Part shown: piece by piece, positions 44,288 through 52,609 of the stretch
How the letters are laid out: each line of letters begins with the position of its first letter
Position numbering within the stretch: the stretch's first letter is position 1
Assembly (NCBI RefSeq): GCF_042681825.1
Contig: NZ_JBHUGH010000010.1
Span: forward strand, 1 to 64,000
Reading direction: 5' to 3'
DNA: 64,000 nucleotides
Source of the DNA: Halodurantibacterium flavum
GTDB lineage: Bacteria; Pseudomonadota; Alphaproteobacteria; Rhodobacterales; Rhodobacteraceae
Notes under the pieces: generated by a model
Told to the model about the DNA's origin: nothing
The model's input: only the letters and a program-made list of their open reading frames with translations
Databases searched by the model: none
Made by a program: the position numbers and the translations under genes

Positions 44288-44971
44288 ATGCGACGCATCC
44301 TCCTCCCGCTGCTGTTCGGCATCGCGGGGACTGCCATTCTCCTGTCACTCGGTTTCTGGCAGGTGCAGCGGCTGCACTGGAAAGAAGCGGTGATCGCCGA
44401 GATCGAGGCGCAGATCCACGCGGACCCTGTGCCGCTGCCGGATGCGCCCGACCCGGCCACGGATCGTTACCGCCCCGTGATGCTGCGCGGCCAGACCACC
44501 GGCGAAGAGCTTCACGTGCTGGTCAGCCGCCGGGGAATGGGGGCGGGCTTTCTAGTTGTCTCGGCGTTCGAAACCGAAGACGGGCGTCGCGTTCTGCTCG
44601 ACCGGGGCTATGTCCGCGAGGCGCAGCGGCGTGCCCCGCGTCCGCCCGTCCCCCTTGATGTCACCGGCAATCTCAACTGGCCGCAAGAGGCCGATGGCTA
44701 TACCCCCGATCCCGACCCGGTGCGGGAACTCTGGTTTGCGCGCGACGTGCCGCGGATGGCCGAGGCGCTGGGGACCGAGCCTGTGCTGGTGGTTGCGCGC
44801 GAAAGCACCGGCGACGGGATCGAGGCGATGCCGGTCGACACATCGGCCATCCCGAACGACCACCTGAACTATGCGATCACCTGGTTCCTGCTTGCGGCCG
44901 TATGGGCGGGGATGACAGGCTATTATCTCTGGCGTATCACGCTGCAACGCGATGAAGGAACCGACAGATGA
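44288..44971 (+). CDS. SURF1 family oxidase assembly protein
   Basis: This 227-residue inner-membrane protein has one span at each end (about 4-22 and 199-217) and the SURF1 motifs GFWQVQRLHWK, VLLDRGYV and PNDHLNYAITWF. SURF1 proteins help insert heme a into subunit I. It ends with a 4-base overlap with thrC, so this unrelated gene is on the same transcript. Confidence 0.94.
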   Translation: MRRILLPLLFGIAGTAILLSLGFWQVQRLHWKEAVIAEIEAQIHADPVPLPDAPDPATDRYRPVMLRGQTTGEELHVLVSRRGMGAGFLVVSAFETEDGRRVLLDRGYVREAQRRAPRPPVPLDVTGNLNWPQEADGYTPDPDPVRELWFARDVPRMAEALGTEPVLVVARESTGDGIEAMPVDTSAIPNDHLNYAITWFLLAAVWAGMTGYYLWRITLQRDEGTDR

Positions 44972-46356
44972 ACTATATCTCGACGCGGGGCCGGGCGCCC
45001 GTCCTCTCGTTCGAAGAGGCGATGATGACCGGGCTGGCCCGGGATGGCGGGCTTTATGTGCCGCAGGAAATCCCGCGTCTTTCGGAACCGGAGATCGCAG
45101 CCCTTGCGGGGCTAAGCTATGAAGAGGCCGCCTTTCGCGTGATGCGCCCCTTCCTTGGCGACACCTTCACCGATGAGGCGTTCCGCGATATCATCGCGCG
45201 GGCCTACGGGGGCTTTGGCCATGCCGCGCGCGCGCCCCTGGTGCAGATCGGCGCGAACCATTTCCTGTTGGAACTGTTCCACGGGCCGACGCTCGCCTTC
45301 AAGGATTTCGCGATGCAGCTGATCGGCCAGCTGTTCCGCGCGGCCCTGTCGCGGCGGGGCGAGAGGCTGACGATCATCGGTGCGACCAGCGGCGATACCG
45401 GCTCCGCGGCGATCGAGGCGTTCCGCGGGCTGGAAGGGGTGGATGTGTTCATCCTTTTCCCCCGCGGCCGCGTGTCCGAGGTGCAGCGCCGCCAGATGAC
45501 GACCCCGTCCGAGCCGAACGTCCATGCCATCGCGCTCGATAGCGATTTCGACGCCTGTCAGGCGCGGGTCAAGGACCTGTTCAACGATCTCGCCTTCCGG
45601 GACGAGGTGCGGCTTGCCGGCGTGAACTCGATCAACTGGGCGCGGGTGCTGGCGCAGGTGGTCTATTACTTCACCTCGGCCGTCAGCCTTGGCGCGCCGC
45701 ACCGCCCGGTCAGCTTTACCGTGCCCACGGGCAATTTCGGTGACATCTTTGCCGGATACATCGCGCGGCGCATGGGCCTGCCGGTCGAGCGGCTGGTGGT
45801 CGCGACGAACCAGAACGACATCCTGCACCGCGCGCTCAGCACCGGGCGGTATGAGGTGCAGGGCGTGACGCCCACGATCAGCCCGTCGATGGATATTCAG
45901 GTGTCCTCGAACTTCGAACGGGCGCTTTTCGATGCCTATGGGCGCGATGGGGCTGCGGTGACGCAGCTGATGGATGAGTTGAAATCCACCGGCGGGTTCG
46001 AGATCAGCCAGGGGGTGATCGACCGGCTGCGCGATACATTCGTGTCGGGCCGCGCCTCGGAAGAGGAAACCCGCACGACCATCGCCCGGACCGCCGCAGA
46101 GACCGGAGAGGTGCTTTGCCCCCATTCGGCCGTCGGCGTGCATGTCGCCGGCGCGCATCTTGGCCCGGTGCCGATGATCACGCTGGCGACCGCGCATCCG
46201 GGCAAGTTCCCCGATGCCGTCGAGGCCGCAACCGGGCAACGTCCCGCGCTTCCGCTGCGCATGGCCGACATATTCGACCGGCCCGAGCGTGTGACCGATC
46301 TGCCCGACGATCTCGATGCGCTCCGCCAGTTCATCCGCGAAAGGATCACGAATTGA
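44968..46356 (+). CDS. thrC: Threonine synthase
   Basis: This 462-residue PLP enzyme converts O-phosphohomoserine to threonine. The PLP lysine is K112 in LAFKDFAMQL, and the phosphate-binding loops follow (IIGATSGDTGSAAIEAF). It is the longer, yeast-like class of threonine synthase, as in other alphaproteobacteria. Start overlaps the SURF1 gene stop (ATGA). Its stop overlaps the TTG start of the peptidase gene. Confidence 0.96.
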   Translation: MNYISTRGRAPVLSFEEAMMTGLARDGGLYVPQEIPRLSEPEIAALAGLSYEEAAFRVMRPFLGDTFTDEAFRDIIARAYGGFGHAARAPLVQIGANHFLLELFHGPTLAFKDFAMQLIGQLFRAALSRRGERLTIIGATSGDTGSAAIEAFRGLEGVDVFILFPRGRVSEVQRRQMTTPSEPNVHAIALDSDFDACQARVKDLFNDLAFRDEVRLAGVNSINWARVLAQVVYYFTSAVSLGAPHRPVSFTVPTGNFGDIFAGYIARRMGLPVERLVVATNQNDILHRALSTGRYEVQGVTPTISPSMDIQVSSNFERALFDAYGRDGAAVTQLMDELKSTGGFEISQGVIDRLRDTFVSGRASEEETRTTIARTAAETGEVLCPHSAVGVHVAGAHLGPVPMITLATAHPGKFPDAVEAATGQRPALPLRMADIFDRPERVTDLPDDLDALRQFIRERITN

Positions 46357-47615
46357 CCGCACGCCTGACGACCCTGCCCAACGGCTTTCGCATCGTGACC
46401 GAGGCCATGCCGGGCCTCAAATCGGCCTCTGTCGGCATCTGGATCACGGCGGGCGGGCGGCATGAGCGGGCCGAGCAGAACGGCGTGGCCCATTTCCTCG
46501 AACATATGGCGTTCAAGGGCACGGAGCGGCGCAGCGCGCTGCAAATCGCCGAGGAAATCGAGGATGTGGGCGGCTATATCAACGCCTATACCAGCCGCGA
46601 GATGACGGCCTATTACGCCCGTGTGCTGGAAAACGACGTGTCGCTCGCACTCGACGTGATCGCGGATATCGTGCTGAACTCGGTCTTCGACCCGAGAGAG
46701 CTGGAGATCGAGCGCGGCGTCATCCTGCAGGAAATCGGGCAGGCGCTCGACACGCCCGACGACGTGATCTTCGACTGGCTGCAAGAGGCCGCCTATCCCG
46801 ACCAGCCGATCGGGCGGTCGATCCTTGGCCCCTCGGAACGGATTTCCGCCTTCAACGCGGGCGATCTGCGCGGGTTTGTCGCCGAACATTACGGGCCGGG
46901 GCGGATGATCCTGGCGGCGGCTGGCGCGGTCGATCATGACCGCATCGTGGCCGAGGCGACCGCGCTCTTCGGCCATCTGCCGCCGACCCATGACGGGCAG
47001 GTCGTGCCCGCGCGCTTTGTCACCGGCGAACGGCGTGAGATGCGCGACCTCGAACAGGTGCATTTCGCCATGGCCTTCGAGGGTCCGGGCTATCGCGACC
47101 CCGAGGTGCACACGGCCCAGATCTTTGCGACAGCACTTGGGGGCGGCATGTCATCGCGCCTGTTCCAGAAGGTGCGCGAGGAACGCGGTCTCTGCTACAC
47201 GATCTTCGCGCAGTCGGGCGCCTATGAGGATACCGGGTCGATGACCATCTATGCCGGGACCGGGGCGGCGGATGTGGCCGAACTGGCGGGCCTGACGATG
47301 GATGAGCTGAAGCGGTCCGCCGAGGACATGACCGAGGCAGAGATCGCCCGCGCCCGTGCCCAGATCAAGGCGGGGATGCTGATGGGGCTGGAAAGCCCTT
47401 CGTCCCGGGCCGAACGGCTGGCGCGGCTTCTGTCCGTCTGGGGCCGCGTCCCCGAGGTGGATGAAACGGTCGCCCAGATCGACGCCGTGACCTGCGACGG
47501 CGTGCGCGCCTATGCCGCGCGGATGGCGAGCGGGGCGCGGGCGGCACTGGCGCTTTATGGGCCCGCGAACAACGCGCCGATGCTCGAAACCCTGCGCGGT
47601 CGGCTCGCCGCCTGA
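46353..47615 (+). CDS. M16 family zinc peptidase
   Basis: This 420-residue enzyme belongs to the M16 pitrilysin family, resembling the mitochondrial processing peptidase beta subunit and related bacterial proteins. The inverted zinc motif HFLEH is at 47-51, and the third ligand is expected in ELEIERGVILQEI about 75 residues later. There is no signal peptide. The start is TTG, preceded by AAAGGA and overlapping the thrC stop; the family's N-terminus (TTLPNGFRIVTE) begins there. The natural substrate is not known. Confidence 0.92.
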   Translation: MTARLTTLPNGFRIVTEAMPGLKSASVGIWITAGGRHERAEQNGVAHFLEHMAFKGTERRSALQIAEEIEDVGGYINAYTSREMTAYYARVLENDVSLALDVIADIVLNSVFDPRELEIERGVILQEIGQALDTPDDVIFDWLQEAAYPDQPIGRSILGPSERISAFNAGDLRGFVAEHYGPGRMILAAAGAVDHDRIVAEATALFGHLPPTHDGQVVPARFVTGERREMRDLEQVHFAMAFEGPGYRDPEVHTAQIFATALGGGMSSRLFQKVREERGLCYTIFAQSGAYEDTGSMTIYAGTGAADVAELAGLTMDELKRSAEDMTEAEIARARAQIKAGMLMGLESPSSRAERLARLLSVWGRVPEVDETVAQIDAVTCDGVRAYAARMASGARAALALYGPANNAPMLETLRGRLAA

Positions 47616-48199
47616 TGCTGGGCCTGCGCCGGAAGCTGCGGATCGAGACAGAGCGGATGACGCTGCGCCTGCCCACGCATTCCGACTATCGCCCCTGGGC
47701 CCGGCTGCGCCGCGTCAGCGCCGATTTCCTGACGCCCTGGGAACCCGTCTGGGCCGAGGATCATCTGGCGCGCAAGTCCTTCACCAACCGCGTCTACTGG
47801 TCCCAGCGCGCGCAGATGGGCGGCACGGCCCTGCCGCTGTTCCTTTTCCGCCGGGAAGACGACGCGCTTCTGGGGGCGATCACGCTCGACCACATCCGGC
47901 GCGGTCCGGCGCAGGCCGGGACGCTCGGCTACTGGATCGGCCAGCCCTATGCCCGTCAGGGTTATATGCGAGAGGCGATTGCCGCCCTTGTACACCACGC
48001 CTTTACCGCCCTTGACCTGAGCCGGGTCGAGGCTGCTTGCCTGCCCGAGAATGCCGCCTCGCGGGGCGTTCTGGAAAAATGCGGCTTCAAGTATGAGGGC
48101 GTGGCGCAAAGCTACCTGCAGATCAACGGGCGGTGGCGCAACCATGTCCTTTACGCCAACCTGCGCAATGACCGTCGCGGCCGGACCGAGGTGGGCTGA
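47615..48199 (+). CDS. GNAT family acetyltransferase (RimJ/RimL-like)
   Basis: This 194-residue protein resembles the RimJ/RimL branch of GNAT N-acetyltransferases. The acetyl-CoA pocket is in the segment YWIGQPYARQGYMREAIAAL, followed by ACLPENAASRGVLEKCGF, a conserved family ending. The target could be a ribosomal protein N-terminus or another amine. It overlaps the peptidase stop and the cobQ start, each by one or a few bases, so it is transcribed with them. Confidence 0.9.
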   Translation: MLGLRRKLRIETERMTLRLPTHSDYRPWARLRRVSADFLTPWEPVWAEDHLARKSFTNRVYWSQRAQMGGTALPLFLFRREDDALLGAITLDHIRRGPAQAGTLGYWIGQPYARQGYMREAIAALVHHAFTALDLSRVEAACLPENAASRGVLEKCGFKYEGVAQSYLQINGRWRNHVLYANLRNDRRGRTEVG

Positions 48200-49656
48200 T
48201 GGCGGCCACGCTGATGATCCAGGGCGCCGGGTCGAACGTGGGCAAGTCGATGCTGGTGGCGGGTCTGGCGCGGGTTTTTGCGCGGCAGGGTCTGGCGGTG
48301 CGGCCCTTCAAGCCGCAGAACATGTCGAACAATGCCGCCGTCTGCCCCGGCGGGGGTGAGATCGGGCGCGCCCAGGCGCTGCAGGCGCGGGCCTGCGGCG
48401 TGGCGCCGTCCATCCACATGAACCCGATCCTGCTGAAGCCTGAAACGGACACCGGCGCGCAGGTGGTGGTGCAGGGCCAGCGGCTGACCACGGTGCGGGC
48501 GCGGGATTACGCAGCGCTGAAGCCCCGGCTGATGGAGGCGGTGCTCGACAGTTTCGCGCGCGTGGGCAAGGGCGCCGATCTGGTGATCGTCGAAGGGGCG
48601 GGCAGCCCCGCCGAGGTCAACCTGCGCGCGGGCGATATTGCCAACATGGGCTTTGCCCAAGCGGCGCGGGTGCCGGTGGTGCTGGCGGGCGACATCGACC
48701 GGGGCGGGGTGATCGCGCAGCTCGTGGGCATACAGGCGGTCATCGACCCTGCCGACGCGGCGCTGGTGCGTGGGTTCCTCATCAACAAGTTCCGCGGCGA
48801 TCCGCGCCTGTTCGACGACGGCTATCGCTTCATCGAGGCGCGGACAGGCTGGCGCGGGTTCGGGGTGGTGCCGTGGTTCACCGACGCCCATCGCCTGCCG
48901 GCCGAGGATGCGGCCGACCTGCGCCGGGCATCCACGGGCGGGACGTTTCGCCTCGCCGTCCCGATGCTGTCACGGATCGCCAACTTCGACGACCTTGACC
49001 CGCTGGCACAGGAACCCGGCGTGAGCGTGGAGATGATCCCCCCGGGCCGCCCCCTGCCAGTCGAGGCCGATCTGATCGTGATCCCGGGCAGCAAGTCCAC
49101 CCGCGGTGACCTGCAGTTCCTGCGCGATCAGGGCTGGGACATCGACATCCGCGCCCAGCTTCGGCGTGGCGGGCGGGTGCTGGGCCTCTGCGGCGGCTAT
49201 CAGATGCTGGGCCTGCGGATCGACGATCCGGAGGGGCTGGAAGGCGCCCCCGGCAGCACCGAGGGGCTGGGGCTTCTGGACGTGGTGACCCGGATGCAGC
49301 CGGAAAAGCGGGTGACGCTGACCGAAGCGCAGCATCTGCAAAGCGGCGAGGCTGTGCGCGGCTATGAAATCCACCTTGGTGTGACGGAAGGGCCGGATCG
49401 TGATCGCCCCGTTTTCCGGGTGGCGGGCCAGCCCGAAGGCGCGCGGTCAGCGGATGGACGCGTGATGGGAAGCTATCTGCACGGCATGTTCAGCGCCGAC
49501 GGCTTCCGCCGCGCCTTCCTGCGCGGGATGGGCACCGAGGCGGGCAATTTCAGCTATGACGCCACCGTGGATGCGGTGCTCGACCGGCTGGCCGACCACC
49601 TTGAGGCGCATGTGGATTGCGCGGGCCTGCTGGCGGTGGCGCGGGCGGGGCTCTAG
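48199..49656 (+). CDS. cobQ: Cobyric acid synthase CobQ
   Basis: This 485-residue glutamine amidotransferase amidates the b, d, e and g side chains of adenosyl-cobyrinic acid a,c-diamide. It has an N-terminal DTB synthase-like ATP domain (GAGSNVGKS, residues 9-17) and a C-terminal type 1 glutaminase domain with nucleophile C331 in GLCGGYQM. It converges on cobO, overlapping it by four bases. It is separated from the main cobalamin operon by the riboswitch region. Confidence 0.97.
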   Translation: MAATLMIQGAGSNVGKSMLVAGLARVFARQGLAVRPFKPQNMSNNAAVCPGGGEIGRAQALQARACGVAPSIHMNPILLKPETDTGAQVVVQGQRLTTVRARDYAALKPRLMEAVLDSFARVGKGADLVIVEGAGSPAEVNLRAGDIANMGFAQAARVPVVLAGDIDRGGVIAQLVGIQAVIDPADAALVRGFLINKFRGDPRLFDDGYRFIEARTGWRGFGVVPWFTDAHRLPAEDAADLRRASTGGTFRLAVPMLSRIANFDDLDPLAQEPGVSVEMIPPGRPLPVEADLIVIPGSKSTRGDLQFLRDQGWDIDIRAQLRRGGRVLGLCGGYQMLGLRIDDPEGLEGAPGSTEGLGLLDVVTRMQPEKRVTLTEAQHLQSGEAVRGYEIHLGVTEGPDRDRPVFRVAGQPEGARSADGRVMGSYLHGMFSADGFRRAFLRGMGTEAGNFSYDATVDAVLDRLADHLEAHVDCAGLLAVARAGL

Positions 49657-50261
49657 AACTCCACCCCCGGCTGGGCCTTGATGCCGGCGCGGAACGGGTG
49701 CTTGACCAGCGTCATTTCGGTCACCAGATCGGCCAGTTCGATCAGTTCGGGCTTGGCGTTGCGCCCGGTCAGCACGACATGGGTCATGGGCGGCTTTTCT
49801 GCCGCCAGGAACTCCAGAACCTCGGCCAGATCCAGATAATCATAGCGAAGGGCGATGTTGATCTCGTCCAGCAGGACCATCTGGATCGCGGGGTCGCGGA
49901 TCAGCTCCTTGGCCTTTTCCCAGCCGGCGCGGGCGGCGGCGATATCACGCTCCCGGTCCTGCGTTTCCCAGGTAAATCCTTCGCCCATCGCGTGAAACTG
50001 GCAAAGGTCGCTGAAATTCCGCGTCAGCAGACGGCGTTCGCCCGTATCCCAACTGCCCTTGATGAACTGCACCACGGCGCAGGGCATTCCATGGGCGATG
50101 GCGCGCAGAATCATGCCAAAGCCTGATGACGACTTGCCCTTGCCCGCCCCGGTATGGACGATGATCAGGCCCTTTTCGCCGGTCCGGGTCTCCATCATCC
50201 GGTCGCGGGCGGCCTTGATCTTTGCCATTTTCTCGCGGTGGCGGTCGGGGTCGGTCTGCAT
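49653..50261 (-). CDS. cobO: Cob(I)yrinic acid a,c-diamide adenosyltransferase
   Basis: This 202-residue CobA/CobO/BtuR-type enzyme attaches the adenosyl group to the corrin cobalt. The P-loop HTGAGKGKSSSGFG is at residues 36-49, and VLLDEIN is Walker B-like. The start follows AGGAGAACCG. It is on the minus strand and converges on cobQ. Its promoter shares the gap with the riboswitch, but the riboswitch faces the other way. Confidence 0.95.
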   Translation of the reverse strand: MQTDPDRHREKMAKIKAARDRMMETRTGEKGLIIVHTGAGKGKSSSGFGMILRAIAHGMPCAVVQFIKGSWDTGERRLLTRNFSDLCQFHAMGEGFTWETQDRERDIAAARAGWEKAKELIRDPAIQMVLLDEINIALRYDYLDLAEVLEFLAAEKPPMTHVVLTGRNAKPELIELADLVTEMTLVKHPFRAGIKAQPGVEF

Positions 50262-50311
50262 CGGTTCTCCTCGCTTGACAGGGGGGCGCGGATGGCGCAG
50301 GTCAAAGGGGC

Positions 50312-50500
50312 TGGTTCCTGTTTATGACAGGCGAAGAGGGAATGTGACAGGGGGCAACCCCAAGCACAGCCGCCCCCGCGACCGTGACCGGAGAGGCTGC
50401 CCAAAGCCACTGGCCCAAGGCTGGGAAGGCAGGGAGGCCGCCGGGGTCCAACGACCCCGAGATCCGCAAGCCGGGAGACCTGCCAGCGCATGTGACGTAG
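50312..50500 (+). promoter_or_regulatory. Cobalamin riboswitch
   Basis: The conserved pieces of the B12 aptamer occur in order: GAGGGAATGTGA, AGCCGCCCCCGCGACC, the core GCCACTGG (50406-50413), GGGAAGGC (50423-50430) and GGAGACCTGCC (50474-50484). It reads toward hupE and so should switch the operon off when adenosylcobalamin is abundant. The exact ends are approximate. Confidence 0.9.
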
Positions 50501-50556
50501 ACCGGACGGGGTGTTCCGGTGTCGGGCCCGCATGACGCTGCGGTTCCGCCATCATG

Positions 50557-50577
50557 CCCTCGTTCCACATATGAGGG
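50557..50577 (+). promoter_or_regulatory. Possible SD-sequestering hairpin of the riboswitch
   Basis: CCCTC at 50557-50561 pairs with GAGGG at 50573-50577, which is the hupE ribosome site. The stem is only five base pairs, so it suggests, without proving, translational control. Confidence 0.4.
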
Positions 50578-50583
50578 ACGAAA

Positions 50584-51198
50584 ATGAAACGAATTATTCT
50601 TTCGGGCATCTGGGCGCTGTTCGCTCTGCCTGCGGCCGCGCATCACCCGATGGGCGGCGCGGCACCCGTGACGCTGTTCGAAGGGCTGGCGAGCGGCCTT
50701 GCCCACCCGGTGATCGGGGTGGATCACCTGGCCTTCATCGTGCTGGTGGGGCTGGCCGCCGCCGCGTCACAGCGTCTGCTTGCGGGGCCCGCGGCGTTCA
50801 TCCTCGCCACGCTCGCCGGCACCTTCCTGCAGCTTGCCGGGGCCACCTTGCCGCTGGCCGAAATCATCATTTCGGGTTCGGTCGTGGTGCTGGGCGCGCT
50901 GTTGTTCCTTGGCCACCGCGTGGCGGGGCCTTCGGCGCTGGCGGGCTTTGCCTTTGCCGGGCTATTCCACGGCTGGGCCTATGGCGAGGCGGTGATCGGA
51001 TCAGAGCCCATGCCCGTCCTTGCCTATCTGATCGGCTTTGGGCTGATCCAGTTCGCGATCGCCGCGGGCGTCGCGCGGCTGGCCCATGGCGCATCTCAGC
51101 CCGAAGGTTGGGTCAAGGCCCGGATCGCCGCTGCGGTCTGTGCGGGCGTGGGCCTTGCGTTTCTGGTCGAGGGCATCGAGGGGATGATTTTTGCCTGA
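50584..51198 (+). CDS. hupE: HupE/UreJ family metal transporter
   Basis: This 204-residue membrane protein has a signal-like N-terminus followed by a His-rich HHPMGG and about six spans, with the family motif HPVIGVDHLAFIVLVG. HupE/UreJ proteins move nickel or cobalt. The B12 riboswitch upstream and the cobalamin genes downstream make cobalt import the likely role. The DUF1636 gene starts inside its 3' end. Confidence 0.88.
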   Translation: MKRIILSGIWALFALPAAAHHPMGGAAPVTLFEGLASGLAHPVIGVDHLAFIVLVGLAAAASQRLLAGPAAFILATLAGTFLQLAGATLPLAEIIISGSVVVLGALLFLGHRVAGPSALAGFAFAGLFHGWAYGEAVIGSEPMPVLAYLIGFGLIQFAIAAGVARLAHGASQPEGWVKARIAAAVCAGVGLAFLVEGIEGMIFA

Positions 51199-51568
51199 GG
51201 ATTTCAGCCCGGATGTCGTGCGGCTTCTGGTCTGCACCACCTGTCGCAGCGCCTCGGCTCCGCCCGACGGGGAAACCCGCGCGGGCGCCGTCCTTCTGGA
51301 CCGGCTGGCCGGCCAGCTTCCCGAAGGGGTGGAGGCCGTCGCCGTCGAGTGCCTGTCGAACTGCACGCGCGGCTGCACGGTCGCGCTGCGGGGGGCGGGG
51401 CGCTGGACCTATGTCTATGGCAATATTGACCCCGACACGCATATCGGGGCGGTGCTGGATGGCGCCGCCCGTTACCGCGCCACGCCCGACGGGCTGGTGC
51501 CCTGGCGCGAACGGCCCGAGCATTTCCGCAAGAACTGCATCGCCCGTATCCCGCCGTTGGAGAATTGA
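51191..51568 (+). CDS. DUF1636 family metal-binding protein
   Basis: This 125-residue protein carries cysteines in VCTTCRSAS and ECLSNCTRGCTVAL, the pattern of DUF1636, a thioredoxin-like ferredoxin-type fold that could bind metal or a cluster. The family is often found with cobalamin genes, but its function is unknown. The start is TTG inside the hupE end, the only in-frame choice before the conserved VRLLVCTTC. It ends immediately before cobW, so it is in the operon. Confidence 0.8.
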   Translation: MPEDFSPDVVRLLVCTTCRSASAPPDGETRAGAVLLDRLAGQLPEGVEAVAVECLSNCTRGCTVALRGAGRWTYVYGNIDPDTHIGAVLDGAARYRATPDGLVPWRERPEHFRKNCIARIPPLEN

Positions 51569-52606
51569 ATGAACGACCTTGTAAAGATCCCCGTCACCGT
51601 GATCACCGGCTTTCTGGGCGCTGGCAAGACGACGCTGATCCGCCACCTGATGCAGAACCCGCAGGGCCGCCGCCTTGCCGTGGTGGTGAACGAATTCGGT
51701 GATGTGGGCGTGGATGGCGAGATCCTGAAATCCTGCGCCATCCCCGACTGCCCCGAGGAGAATATCGTTGAACTTGCCAATGGCTGCATCTGCTGCACCG
51801 TGGCGGACGATTTCATCCCGACGATCGAGGCGCTGATGGCGCTGAATCCGCGCCCGGATCACATTCTGATCGAGACCTCGGGCCTTGCGCTGCCGAAGCC
51901 GTTGCTCAAGGCGTTCGACTGGCCGGATATCCGGTCGCGCATCACCGTGGACGGGGTGATCGCGCTGGCTGATGCCGAGGCCGTGGCCGCAGGCCGCTTT
52001 GCCCCGGATGTTGATCGGGTAGAGGCGCAGCGGGCGGCCGATGACAGCCTCGACCACGAGACGCCGCTGTCAGAGGTGTTCGAGGATCAGATCGCCTGCG
52101 CCGACATCATCCTGCTGACCAAGGCCGATCTGGCCGGGGACGCCGGGCTGGCAAAGGCGCGCGAGATCATCGCGGCCGAGGCCCCGCGCCCCCTTCCGGT
52201 GGTCGAGGTGACGGAAGGTGCAGTGGACCCGCGCGTGATCCTGGGCCTTGGCGCCGCGGCAGAGGATGACCTTGCTGCCCGCCCGTCGCATCACGACGAT
52301 CCGCATGACCACGACCACGAGGATTTCGACAGCGTCGTGATCGACATCCCCGAACAGGCCGACCCCGCCGCGCTGACCGCACGGATCGAGGAACTGGCCC
52401 GCACCCGCAACATCCTGCGGGTCAAGGGCTATGCCGCCGTATCGGGCAAGCCGATGCGCCTTCTGGTGCAGGCGGTGGGTGCCCGGGTGCGCACCCAGTT
52501 CGACCGTCCCTGGAAGGCGGATGAGGCGCGGCAGGGCCGCCTTGTCGTCATCGCCGAACATGACGACATCGACGAGGCCGCGATCCGTCAGGCATTGGCG
52601 GGCTGA
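51569..52606 (+). CDS. cobW: CobW GTPase (cobalt delivery)
   Basis: This 345-residue G3E-family metallochaperone has the P-loop GFLGAGKTT (14-22), the metal motif CICC (C74, C76, C77) and a His/Asp-rich stretch HHDDPHDHDH (about 241-250). It probably supplies cobalt to the CobNST chelatase. The ATG directly follows the DUF1636 stop. The C-terminal CobW domain is intact. Confidence 0.94.
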   Translation: MNDLVKIPVTVITGFLGAGKTTLIRHLMQNPQGRRLAVVVNEFGDVGVDGEILKSCAIPDCPEENIVELANGCICCTVADDFIPTIEALMALNPRPDHILIETSGLALPKPLLKAFDWPDIRSRITVDGVIALADAEAVAAGRFAPDVDRVEAQRAADDSLDHETPLSEVFEDQIACADIILLTKADLAGDAGLAKAREIIAAEAPRPLPVVEVTEGAVDPRVILGLGAAAEDDLAARPSHHDDPHDHDHEDFDSVVIDIPEQADPAALTARIEELARTRNILRVKGYAAVSGKPMRLLVQAVGARVRTQFDRPWKADEARQGRLVVIAEHDDIDEAAIRQALAG

Positions 52607-52609
52607 CGG

